Positions 1 to 9,009 of a DNA stretch of 64,000 nucleotides are shown here, piece after piece; positions within the stretch are counted from its first letter, which is position 1; every line of letters begins with the position of its first letter. The stretch is from the NCBI GenBank assembly GCA_015066015.1, contig SVPE01000006.1, positions 62,001 through 126,000 of the forward strand. Direction: 5' to 3'. Under the pieces are notes generated by a model. It was not told the DNA's origin, did not search any database, and worked only from the letters and a program-made list of their open reading frames with translations. Made by a program: the position numbers and the translations under genes. The stretch is from Oscillospiraceae bacterium (lineage in GTDB: Bacteria > Bacillota > Clostridia > Oscillospirales > Acutalibacteraceae).

Positions 1-1821
1 GAATATGAAACTCTTGCAGACGGACGTGACAGATGCGTTTCTTGCGGAAGAACAGCTATTAAAACCGGCGAGGAATTCCGTAAGATATTCGAGGATGTCC
101 GCAGAAATATGGAATCCTTCTTCGGAATTCGAATCAATGTTGGTATCAGAGTTGAAATGGTCAATTCCAAGACTCTTCATAAGCGTCTCGGCAAGGCGTT
201 CATTCCTACTCCAAAAACCGACGGCAGAGTCCTCGGCGTAGCTATCAAGGATAAGAGCGGTTATACTCTTATGATTGAAAACGGCTCACCGAGAATGGCG
301 TCAATGCTTACAATGGCACATGAGCTTACTCATATCTGGCAGTATGTCAACTGGAATGACAAGGCTGTTAAAAAGAAGTACGGTAAGAATATGCGCCTTG
401 AAATTTATGAGGGTATGGCAAAATGGGTTGAGATACAGTATGCTTATCTCATCAACGAGCCTGCAGTAGCCAAGAGAGAAGAAATTCTAACTTCTTACAG
501 AGAGGATGAGTACGGATACGGCTTCCTTCGTTACCGTGCAAATTATCCCTTCTCAACAGGCACGGTTATAACAAAACCGACACCCTTTATGAATGTTGAA
601 ACACCGCTTGCTCCCGAGTACTGCGGAACAATAAGCGTGAAGCTTCCCGTGATTCCTACCGGTTATGTCGATCCGGACGGTGAGGGCGGTAACGGCGATG
701 ATACCGATCCTGCTCCTCAGCCTGAGCCTATACAGGGAACTATCGAGAGAAATCCTGATGATTATGCGAAATATGCATATAATCTTCTCAATGATGCGCA
801 GAAGCCGGTATATGATTTACTGTACGAAGCCATTATGAATATGAACACTGAGGTCAGCTCCTTCGAATATCCGATTGTTGACAGTGAGGTTCAGAAGATA
901 GTTGACTATGTTCAGAGAGATCATCCCGAGATGTTCTGGTTCCAGCACGGTGCTACATACTACTACGATAAGGAAACACGTATTGTAAGCCGCATCGAAC
1001 TGAGATACTGTATGTCAGCAGAGGAGCGCGAGCTTCGCGAAGACAAGATTGAGAAGGAAATCAGTCCTTTCCTTACTTCAATAAATAATTCTATGAGCGA
1101 TTATGAAGTAACGCTTCACTTGTATGAGAATATAATCAAGCTTGTGGATTATGACACAATAGGACTTGAACGTCAGAAGAAAACAACCGTAACTCCCGAT
1201 GTTCCCGATGATCTCAGATCAATTTACGGTGTGTTTGTAAACAAGAAGGCCGTCTGTGCAGGCTATGCTAAGGCAATGCAGTATTTGCTTAATCTTTGCG
1301 GCATAGAGTGTCTTTATGTTACAAGCGACACACATGCGTGGAATATTGTGAAACTTGAAGGCGATTATTATCATCTTGACGTCACATGGGGTGACGGCAC
1401 TGACACTAAAAAGGAAAAGGTGCAGAGCGATGCCGTTAACTATGATTGCTTCTGCCTGACAACAAAAGAAGTCCTTCAGCTTAAGTCTCACGTGCCCGAA
1501 AAGGATTTTGAAGTACCTGAATGTACGGCAACCAAGTGCAATTATCACAGAAGAAACGGACTTTATTTCGAAAACTATGATATTGATAAAATCAGAAATG
1601 TCATCACTGAAAAAGTGAAGCTCGGCAAAATTGATATCAGTATCAGGTTTGAAACAAATTCCGCCTTCCGTGAGGCAAAGAAAGAGCTTATCGACAAGAG
1701 TAAGCTCAGAGAGTTGATACAGTTTGCATCTCTTAAAGCTAAGGTTAAATTAGATTCAAGCTATATGTATTCTCTTAACGATGACAGAAAAGCAATTGCT
1801 TTTTATCTTAAAAAACACTGA
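1..1821 (+). CDS. LIM/DA1-like zinc metallopeptidase fused to transglutaminase-like domain (5' end outside window)
   Basis: Frame 1 is open from base 1 (EYETLADGRDRCVSCGRTAIKTGEEF...), so the listed Met109 start is internal. Contains a LIM-like CxxC tail, MAHELTHIWQ (HExxH) with downstream EGMAKWVE, then CAGYAKAMQYLLNLCGIEC...HAWNIVKLEGDYYHLDVTWGD (transglutaminase Cys/His/Asp pattern). Confidence 0.8.
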   Translation, partial: EYETLADGRDRCVSCGRTAIKTGEEFRKIFEDVRRNMESFFGIRINVGIRVEMVNSKTLHKRLGKAFIPTPKTDGRVLGVAIKDKSGYTLMIENGSPRMASMLTMAHELTHIWQYVNWNDKAVKKKYGKNMRLEIYEGMAKWVEIQYAYLINEPAVAKREEILTSYREDEYGYGFLRYRANYPFSTGTVITKPTPFMNVETPLAPEYCGTISVKLPVIPTGYVDPDGEGGNGDDTDPAPQPEPIQGTIERNPDDYAKYAYNLLNDAQKPVYDLLYEAIMNMNTEVSSFEYPIVDSEVQKIVDYVQRDHPEMFWFQHGATYYYDKETRIVSRIELRYCMSAEERELREDKIEKEISPFLTSINNSMSDYEVTLHLYENIIKLVDYDTIGLERQKKTTVTPDVPDDLRSIYGVFVNKKAVCAGYAKAMQYLLNLCGIECLYVTSDTHAWNIVKLEGDYYHLDVTWGDGTDTKKEKVQSDAVNYDCFCLTTKEVLQLKSHVPEKDFEVPECTATKCNYHRRNGLYFENYDIDKIRNVITEKVKLGKIDISIRFETNSAFREAKKELIDKSKLRELIQFASLKAKVKLDSSYMYSLNDDRKAIAFYLKKH

Positions 1822-1839
1822 GAAAAAGAGGTGTGATGT

Positions 1840-2088
1840 ATGAAAAAAATAATTGCAGTTATTCTTGTGGTCATTCTTGCAGGTGCAGTATTCGTGCTTT
1901 ATCCTAAGCTCGTTCACGAATGTGATGATTGCCACGAAACATTTTTCGGTACAGGTTATGTTCCTAATGCTATCCAGGAATGGGCATCGGAAACAGAAAT
2001 GATTATCTGCGAGAAATGTGCACTTGAGCAGCACGGATTTGCGCTGGCAACAGGCAAAACCCTTGAAGAGTTCAAGAGACCCTTCTAA
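1840..2088 (+). CDS. Small membrane-anchored protein with two CxxC knuckles
   Basis: N-terminal TM segment, then CDDC...CEKC; RBS-like aaagaggtg upstream; same strand as neighbours. Confidence 0.7.
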   Translation: MKKIIAVILVVILAGAVFVLYPKLVHECDDCHETFFGTGYVPNAIQEWASETEMIICEKCALEQHGFALATGKTLEEFKRPF

Positions 2089-2092
2089 AAAT

Positions 2093-2135
2093 AAAACGGC
2101 AATAATCCGGTGAAAATCGGATTATTGTCCGTTTT
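2093..2135 (+). terminator. Stem-loop terminator
   Basis: AAAACGGCAATAATCCG-gtgaaaat-CGGATTATTGTCCGTTTT. Confidence 0.7.
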
Positions 2136-2206
2136 GATTTGAAAGAGTATAAAAGTATTTTCAGAAAGGAGTATAACCGTGTTTTTTACGGTTATGACAA
2201 ATTAAA

Positions 2207-2671
2207 ATGGCAAAGAAAATAGTTTCAGTTTTACTTGTAGTATGTATGATGTTCTCACTTACAGCATGTAGCCTTATTGACAGCATGAAGGTTAAATCTC
2301 TTCTCGGAGATTTCCAGGAGGCTTGTAATCTCACCGACATCAACACAGCACTTACTTATATTGATCCCAACGTTGCAGATAAAATTAAGCTTGCAGCTGA
2401 TATCGTAGGTATGTTTACAAATAAAACCGATGAGGAATTATTCCTTGACCTTGCAGCTCTGCTTACAAGAGAATCCTTTAACGATGTAAACTTCTTTACA
2501 ACACTTAACATTGATGTTCAGGAAGTTATTGTTGCAGAAGACGGATCAAGTGCAATTGCCAAGACAATCGTTACATATGACCTGCTTGGCGAACAGAACA
2601 TTAAGGAAGCTGAATTCAGCTGCATTTATTATGCAGAGCAGTGGTATATTTCAAGCTTCACATTTGTATAA
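2207..2671 (+). CDS. Putative lipoprotein
   Basis: Signal peptide with lipobox MAKKIVSVLLVVCMMFSLTAC. Confidence 0.75.
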   Translation: MAKKIVSVLLVVCMMFSLTACSLIDSMKVKSLLGDFQEACNLTDINTALTYIDPNVADKIKLAADIVGMFTNKTDEELFLDLAALLTRESFNDVNFFTTLNIDVQEVIVAEDGSSAIAKTIVTYDLLGEQNIKEAEFSCIYYAEQWYISSFTFV

Positions 2672-2720
2672 TTGATTTTCAGTTTATTTGAATCCGGCCT
2701 GAGGGTCAGGCTGATTCCCG

Positions 2721-4550
2721 ATGGGAGTGATTAAAATGTGGGATATATGCTTGTTTATAGTTGCAGGACTGATTGCTACATCGTTGTTCCTTGCATTTCT
2801 GATGATGCTCTTCAGAAATAAAGCCCCCGAAATTTTTGATTCTGCAAAGATTCTTGTTGTGGGAGTGGTATCTTCTGCGGTGACATTATTTATACCGATT
2901 TATCATAATATATTTGTTGCCGAGAAATTATCGGAACCCGTAAAGGCGATTATGACCGCACTTGTATCGCTTCACAACACCATAAGACTTTTCGTTGTTG
3001 ACGGTGATTTTGATTTCATCACCGAAAACTTAAAGAGAAATGAAGTTGAAGGTATAACTTATACCGCTTACTGTGTGCTTTTTTCAATTCTTTTTGTTGT
3101 TGCACCTGCACTCACCTTTAGCTTTGTGCTCTCGTTTTTTAAGAATGTTTCGGCGTATGCAAAATACTACCTCAGCTTAAAAAGCGGTGTTTACATCTTT
3201 TCTGAGCTTAACGAAAATTCTCTCGCTCTTGCAAGAGACATCAGAAAAAATCACAAGAGAAACTCCCTGTTGGTATTTACCGATGTTTTTGACAATGATG
3301 ATGAAAAAAGCTATGAGCTTATTCATCATGCAAAGGTGCTTGGCGCGGTCTGCTTCAAGAAGGACATAACAACCATTAAATTCGGCAAGCTGAATCCGCT
3401 TGTGAAATTCAATTTCTTTATAATCGGTGAGGATTATAACGAAAACATAGGTCAGGCACTCAAACTCGGCGAAAAATACAAGTATAAAAAGAACACAAAT
3501 ATGTATGTCTGCTCAACGAAGGTAGAATCGGAGGCTTTGCTGTCAAATGTTCTTGTTTCCAAGGAAAACGAGAAGCGTAGAATCCATATGAAGATACGCA
3601 GAGTCAATGATGTGTATTCTCTTATTATGAGAACTCTTTATGAGACGGGTTATGAAAAGGTGTTTTCGACTGCTGTTGAGGATGAGAACGGCATAAAATG
3701 GATCAATGCCCTCGTAGTTGGTATGGGACAGCACGGCACAGAAATGACAAAGTCTCTTGCCTGGTTCTGTCAGATGGACGGATACCGTCTGCGTGTCAAC
3801 GCAATGGATATTGACAAAAAAGCTGAGTCAAAGTTTAAATCTCTTTGTCCGGAGCTTATGGATGATGATTATAACGATCACTTCGATGTGGACGGCGAAG
3901 CCGGATATAGCATAAAAGTTCATTCTGAGGTTGATGTTGACACAGAGGAGTTTGATAAATTTGTTTGCGGCTTGCCGCAGATAACTTATGTTTTTGTTGC
4001 TTTGGGTGACGACGAGAAAAATGTTGCAACAGCAATCAAACTTCGTTCGCTGTTTTTGCGTAAGGGCTATAAGCCTGCAATACAGACTATTGTGTACAAT
4101 ACCGAGAAGAAAAATTCACTTATAGGTATTAAGAATTACGGAAAACAGGAATACGAAATTGACTTTATCGGTGACATCAAATCGTCATATTCAGAAAAGG
4201 TGATTATGAATTCCGACATTGAAAATAAGGCACTTGCACGTCATCTGAACTGGGGTGATGAGGCAAGCTTCTGGCAGTATGATTATAACCGCAAGTCATC
4301 AATGGCGTCTGCGGTTCATCGTGAGATGAAAATCAAGTGTAAAATTCCCGGTATTGAAAAAGAGCCGAAGGAACGTGAAGAAGCTGAACTGTGGAATATC
4401 AGAAAGCTTGAGCATAACCGTTGGAATGCTTATATGCGTTCTGAGGGATATGTACACGGCAAAGAAAGAAACGACCTTGCAAAAGTGCATCATTTGTTGG
4501 TTCCTTTCGTAGAGCTTCCCTTGAAAGAACAGGTGAAGGATGACGATTAA
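2721..4550 (+). CDS. Membrane protein with TrkA-N/RCK-like Rossmann region and C-terminal RyR domain
   Basis: N-terminal TM helices; Rossmann-like INALVVGMGQHGTEM; C-terminal LWNIRKLEHNRWNAYMRSEGYVHGKERND resembles the RyR (ryanodine receptor repeat) domain. Confidence 0.75.
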   Translation: MGVIKMWDICLFIVAGLIATSLFLAFLMMLFRNKAPEIFDSAKILVVGVVSSAVTLFIPIYHNIFVAEKLSEPVKAIMTALVSLHNTIRLFVVDGDFDFITENLKRNEVEGITYTAYCVLFSILFVVAPALTFSFVLSFFKNVSAYAKYYLSLKSGVYIFSELNENSLALARDIRKNHKRNSLLVFTDVFDNDDEKSYELIHHAKVLGAVCFKKDITTIKFGKLNPLVKFNFFIIGEDYNENIGQALKLGEKYKYKKNTNMYVCSTKVESEALLSNVLVSKENEKRRIHMKIRRVNDVYSLIMRTLYETGYEKVFSTAVEDENGIKWINALVVGMGQHGTEMTKSLAWFCQMDGYRLRVNAMDIDKKAESKFKSLCPELMDDDYNDHFDVDGEAGYSIKVHSEVDVDTEEFDKFVCGLPQITYVFVALGDDEKNVATAIKLRSLFLRKGYKPAIQTIVYNTEKKNSLIGIKNYGKQEYEIDFIGDIKSSYSEKVIMNSDIENKALARHLNWGDEASFWQYDYNRKSSMASAVHREMKIKCKIPGIEKEPKEREEAELWNIRKLEHNRWNAYMRSEGYVHGKERNDLAKVHHLLVPFVELPLKEQVKDDD

Positions 4551-4617
4551 ACTTAAAACGGCGGTTTTCGTGAATCGAAGGCCGCCGGAGTTTTGATTTT
4601 AAATTCAGGGTGATTAT

Positions 4618-6606
4618 ATGAAGGATGTTTTTATCAGTTATAAAACTGAAGAATTTGACGAAGCCAATTGGGTAAAAACTACCCTTGAAACCAACGGTAT
4701 ATCCTGCTGGATGGCACCAATGTCTATTCCCGGCGGTTCAAGCTATGCTGTTGAAATACCTCAGGCTATCAGAGAGTGCAAGGTATTTGTTCTGATACTT
4801 TCTGAAAAGTCTCAGCTTTCAAAATGGGTTCCGAAGGAGCTGGATCAAGCTATAAATGAGGAGAAGCTTATTCTTCCTTTTATGCTCGAAAACTGTCCGC
4901 TGAAGGATGATTTCAACTTTTATCTTACAAATGTCCAGAGGTATGCGGCTTATGAGAGTAAGACCCTTGCTATGGATAAAATGATAAGGGAAATCAAGGC
5001 TCTGCTCGGTAAGAATGATGTGCCTGAAAACACTGCATCTGAAAAAAAGATTGCAGCTGAAGATGAAGACGATAAAAAAGATGATTCTGAAGCAAAGAGC
5101 AAACCTGAAGAAAATGTCAGACCGGAGACTGAAGTTGTTGCCAATCCTGTAACGGCAGAAAAGCCCGCTGTAAAGAAAGAGGCTAAAAAAAAGAAGATAG
5201 GAAATAAAGATAACTCAGCCACGGCAAAAAAGGTTGTTTTCTCTGTGATTGCAGTTCTGATTGCCGCTATAATGGCAGCGGTGTTTACCACTCCCGGTAA
5301 GATTATGATTGCAGATATTGAATTTTCCGAAGATCAGGAATATATAAGCATAAGAGAAAAGTCGATAACGGCTGAAGATATTGATGCTTTTGAGAAGTTT
5401 GAAACAATCTACTCACTCAGTTTCATTGACTGCACGCTTCCTGATGCTGACCTTACAGATCTGTTGAGTAAGATAAAATCTTCAATTACTATTGACAACT
5501 GTAAACTGACAGATGATACATTTAAATCAATAGATTTTGATCAGCTGACGGCAAGCTTACTGGATATAAGTAACAATCCCGGTATTACTGACCTTAGTGT
5601 TATTGCCGGTATGAGTGAAAGTCTGTCAACGCTCCGGATGAATAATTGTGCAGTCAGTGATATCAGTGTTCTTGGCGATTTCACAAAACTTATAAATCTG
5701 GAGGCTGAGGGCAATAAGATTACTGATGCGTCGGTTCTTTCTGCATGTAAGGAGCTCAGAACTATTAATCTTTCGGGAAATGAACTTTCGTCACTTTTTG
5801 AAATAGATGTTGACAGCTATTTCACAACGTTATATATAGATAATAATAAGTTTGAAAATCTTGACTTTCTTGAGAAGGCATTGAGGATTACTACGGTAAA
5901 TGCGAGCGGTAACAAGCTTGTTGATATCAGTGGACTTGAAAATGCAACTCAGCTTAAAACAGTAGATTTTAGCGGAAACAAGATAGAGGATATCTCGGTG
6001 CTCGGGAAGTCATCGGGAACACTTACCGATGTTAATATCAGCAACAATGCCGTTAAAACGCTCAAGCCCTTGGCAGAGTGTGTTAATCTTAAGCAGCTTT
6101 ATGCAGATAATAATAAGCTCACAGATATTTCTGAGGTAAGTAAGTTTACTCTTCTTGAAAAGTTTTCTGCTGCGGGTAATTCTCTTACAAGCATAAAGGC
6201 TCTTGAGAACTGCAAAAAGCTCAAGGAAGTAAACGTTGCTGATAATGAGATTACATCTATGGAGCCGCTTGTGTCTGTTGAAACATCATCAGGACTTAAG
6301 ATAAATGTTAGTAACAACAAGATAACTGCACTTGCTCTTCCAAAGGCAGAACGGTTCATTCTTCTTGATTTTCACGGTAACGATATTGAAACTTCGTTAG
6401 AGGAAGAAAGCTTCTCAGGTGATGAGATTGTATTTGATTACAGTGATAAGATTAATTTCGAGAATTTAAAAAGCAGAGTTAATTTCTACAACTATTACAT
6501 AATCGACTGTCCTCTTGATAAACGCGAGAATATTAAGAATGTGTCGGGCATCTATGCTCCTCATTTTGTGACTGAGCAGGAGTATCTTGAAAGTAAGAAT
6601 AAATAA
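4618..6606 (+). CDS. TIR domain - TM - leucine-rich repeat protein
   Basis: N-term KDVFISYKTEEFDEANWVKTTLETNGISCWMAPMSIPGGSSYAVEIPQAI...SKWVPKELDQAI is TIR; Lys-rich stretch then TM (VVFSVIAVLIAAIMAAVF); C-term repeated LRR units (LKTVDFSGNKIEDISVL etc.). Confidence 0.88.
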   Translation: MKDVFISYKTEEFDEANWVKTTLETNGISCWMAPMSIPGGSSYAVEIPQAIRECKVFVLILSEKSQLSKWVPKELDQAINEEKLILPFMLENCPLKDDFNFYLTNVQRYAAYESKTLAMDKMIREIKALLGKNDVPENTASEKKIAAEDEDDKKDDSEAKSKPEENVRPETEVVANPVTAEKPAVKKEAKKKKIGNKDNSATAKKVVFSVIAVLIAAIMAAVFTTPGKIMIADIEFSEDQEYISIREKSITAEDIDAFEKFETIYSLSFIDCTLPDADLTDLLSKIKSSITIDNCKLTDDTFKSIDFDQLTASLLDISNNPGITDLSVIAGMSESLSTLRMNNCAVSDISVLGDFTKLINLEAEGNKITDASVLSACKELRTINLSGNELSSLFEIDVDSYFTTLYIDNNKFENLDFLEKALRITTVNASGNKLVDISGLENATQLKTVDFSGNKIEDISVLGKSSGTLTDVNISNNAVKTLKPLAECVNLKQLYADNNKLTDISEVSKFTLLEKFSAAGNSLTSIKALENCKKLKEVNVADNEITSMEPLVSVETSSGLKINVSNNKITALALPKAERFILLDFHGNDIETSLEEESFSGDEIVFDYSDKINFENLKSRVNFYNYYIIDCPLDKRENIKNVSGIYAPHFVTEQEYLESKNK

Positions 6607-6619
6607 ATCACAAAAAAAT

Positions 6620-6678
6620 AATCATCCCGCAAAGGACGTGACCTCTTTTCTGAGTGTTGCTTTCTTTGCGGGATGATT
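6620..6678. terminator. Bidirectional terminator hairpin
   Basis: Perfect 15-bp stem AATCATCCCGCAAAG...CTTTGCGGGATGATT between convergent genes. Confidence 0.65.
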
Positions 6679-6695
6679 TAATGTAAAGTAAAGAA

Positions 6696-7445
6696 TCAGT
6701 GCCGGTAATTTCCGTGATGCTGATTTCCTGTTTGATTGTTGTGGGTGTTATTGCATAAGGTGGTTTCTTCAGACGTTGTTTCTTCCTTTGCGGGAATATC
6801 ACTACAGTGAAGTGATATTCTGTTGCGGAGCTCTTTCATTGTGAGATTTTTTGCCTCCTCAACGGTAAGCTCCGGCTCGTATTCCTTTAATGTGAGATAA
6901 GCCTGATATTTACCTGTGCTTATACCGTGACTGTGTGCTTCGGCAGAAATACTGCGATTTTCACCGTGACAGTGCACTTCGGTGTCGGAGTACTGCTGAC
7001 GGCGCATTTCCTCTGCAATTTTGTTGCCTTTTTCAATGTTTTTACAGCTTACGGTAAGGGTAGAGCTTTGATATTCTGCAGTATTTTCGAGGATTGTTGC
7101 TACCGCATCCTTGTAATTCATGTTTCTGAGAGCCAGACAACTGATTTCCTCTTCGTTTCCGAAACAGGTGACCTTTACCACCTTGTTGAAGGTGTTTATC
7201 CCAAGCTCAACAGAGGAGTCGTTTCCGTCGAGGCTGATGGCGTTGACGGGCAAACTGTAGATGAAAAATGACGAGGAAATAAGAATCACCATACACGCTG
7301 CTGTGAATGCAAAGGCCTTTTTTTTGAGGTTGATGTGAGGCTTTGTGGAGGAATTGCGCTTTTCGTAAAGGTAATATTTTGTTGATGTTTTAAGCTCTTG
7401 TTCTGCTTTTATTTCATTAAAGGCGGATTTTATTCTTTTATCCAT
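6696..7445 (-). CDS. Putative anti-sigma factor (membrane-anchored)
   Basis: Overlaps the ECF sigma gene stop; single TM after ~50 aa; cytosolic N-term. Start MDKRIKS chosen. Confidence 0.6.
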   Translation of the reverse strand: MDKRIKSAFNEIKAEQELKTSTKYYLYEKRNSSTKPHINLKKKAFAFTAACMVILISSSFFIYSLPVNAISLDGNDSSVELGINTFNKVVKVTCFGNEEEISCLALRNMNYKDAVATILENTAEYQSSTLTVSCKNIEKGNKIAEEMRRQQYSDTEVHCHGENRSISAEAHSHGISTGKYQAYLTLKEYEPELTVEEAKNLTMKELRNRISLHCSDIPAKEETTSEETTLCNNTHNNQTGNQHHGNYRH

Positions 7446-7920
7446 TGTAATCACCTGCCAATTCATCTTTCAGTAGTTTTCTCGCCCTTGCAAGGAGAGT
7501 ATAAACGGTGTTCTCGTTTTTGCCGAGAATTCCGCCGATTTCAGGTGCAGTATACCCCTCATAATAGTGAAGGTAAATCACCTGACGGTATTTTTCGGGC
7601 AGTGTAAGAATAACCCTGAGAATCTCTCCCGACTCTGTTGAGAGCTCGCTTTTATAGTCACTGATAATATCAAGAGGATCGGTTTTTGTGCGAAAAAAGC
7701 TTTTGAAAATGTCCTTGCAGGCGTTTATTGTAACGCGTATAAACCAGGATTTTTCGTGTTCCTCACTTTCAAAAGCCTTGGAGGACAGAACATATTTCAT
7801 AAATACGGTCTGAAACACATCTTCTGTGTCGGCATAGTTTTTTAGGTTTACCATGCATATGCGCCGTATCATATCTGAATATTTTTCTATGGCTGCATTT
7901 GTTTCCTCTTCGCTGCGCAT
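7438..7920 (-). CDS. ECF-type RNA polymerase sigma factor
   Basis: Sigma70 region 2 (YADTEDVFQTVFMKY) and region 4 (YRQVIYLHYYEGYTAPEIGGILGKNENTVYTLLARARKLL). Confidence 0.9.
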   Translation of the reverse strand: MRSEEETNAAIEKYSDMIRRICMVNLKNYADTEDVFQTVFMKYVLSSKAFESEEHEKSWFIRVTINACKDIFKSFFRTKTDPLDIISDYKSELSTESGEILRVILTLPEKYRQVIYLHYYEGYTAPEIGGILGKNENTVYTLLARARKLLKDELAGDYNG

Positions 7921-7943
7921 ATTCTGCCCTCCTTTTTTTCAGA

Positions 7944-8348
7944 TTATCTGTTTCTGCCGCAGTGGCGTCCTCTGCCTGAAGTGCCTCTGTTGTCGCAGAC
8001 ACCGTCATTATCTGCATCAACAAAGCCTGCGCCGTTGCCGTTTGCGTAAGAGCCTCTGTTGTCGCAGATGCCGTCATTATCAGTGTCAACAAAGCCAGCC
8101 CCGTTGCCGTTTGCGTTAGAGCCTCTGTTGTCGCAGATACCGTCATTATCAGCGTCAACAAAGCCTGCCCCGTTGCATTTCGCTAAGGAGCCTCTGTTAT
8201 CGCAGATGTCGTCTCTGTCGGCATCGACAAATCCTGCACAGTTTGCCCTGCATTCTGCAACCTGTCTTCTGCCGTAAGCGGATGCTGTAACTGCAACAAC
8301 CGAGACAAGTACAAGTGCGGTAATGATGATTGCGAGAAATTTTTTCAT
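7944..8348 (-). CDS. Secreted repeat protein with EF-hand/TSP3-like DxDxDG repeats
   Basis: Signal peptide MKKFLAIIITALVLVSVVAVTASA; four ~23-aa repeats GAGFVDADNDGICDNRGSxANGN; RBS ggaggtgaaacc. Confidence 0.75.
   Translation of the reverse strand: MKKFLAIIITALVLVSVVAVTASAYGRRQVAECRANCAGFVDADRDDICDNRGSLAKCNGAGFVDADNDGICDNRGSNANGNGAGFVDTDNDGICDNRGSYANGNGAGFVDADNDGVCDNRGTSGRGRHCGRNR
7983..8240 (-). repeat. 69-bp in-frame tandem repeat
   Basis: gcctctgtt landmarks at 7983, 8052, 8121 and 8190 (period 69 bp = 23 codons). Confidence 0.85.
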
Positions 8349-8516
8349 TGGTTTCACCTCCATTGTGCATTTTGGAATTCAGCAAATATTGAATTCACAA
8401 GTAATACGAATGAAAGTGATAAATCCTTTCAGATTATAGCAAAATATTTTAAAAAAATAAACTCCGCTATGCAAAATCGATTGCAAAACGGAGGAAAAAT
8501 GTTAAAGTTGTTGATT

Positions 8517-8813
8517 TTACTGATTTTCGGTTGTTGAATTGTCTGTTGAAACAACAGTGGAGCTTTCTGTTGTCATTGTTTCAAAAAGTCCCGTTGAACT
8601 GTCGTCCTTTGTTACATTTCCTTTTTCGGTAAGTTCTTCAGCCATATCGCTTGCAGCAGAGCTGATGTCATCCATAAGTGATGTGGCGCCGTCCTTCAGC
8701 GTGGTGAGTTCGTTTTTCATTTCGTCTTTAATGCCGCTGTTACCGCAGGCTGTAAAAATGAAAACAAAGCAAAGAATAACAAGAAGAATGACAACAGGGA
8801 ATATTTTTTTCAT
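8517..8813 (-). CDS. Small lipoprotein
   Basis: MKKIFPVVILLVILCFVFIFTAC lipobox; Ser/Thr-rich tail. Confidence 0.65.
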   Translation of the reverse strand: MKKIFPVVILLVILCFVFIFTACGNSGIKDEMKNELTTLKDGATSLMDDISSAASDMAEELTEKGNVTKDDSSTGLFETMTTESSTVVSTDNSTTENQ

Positions 8814-9009
8814 AAGGGAAAACTCCTTTTTTATTTTAATTTTTATAAATATTATGATCTGAGTGTGCCATTTTATTCGTAAAAACGAAAAAGCGTTAAT
8901 TATAAGTAAAAAAACAGATATTTCATTGACTTAAGGGGGACTTAATGTTAAAATAAACTGAATAATTATTTTTGCTTTGCTGATGCAAGGCGGAAAAGGA
9001 GAAATTTAT

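Noticed and set aside
1-6606. Cluster as part of a prophage or integrative element
   Set aside because: No integrase, phage structural genes, att-like repeats or tRNA in the visible part.
7983-8240. Regular 69-bp repeats as a possible CRISPR array
   Set aside because: Repeats are in frame inside a signal-peptide protein, with no unique spacers and no cas genes.
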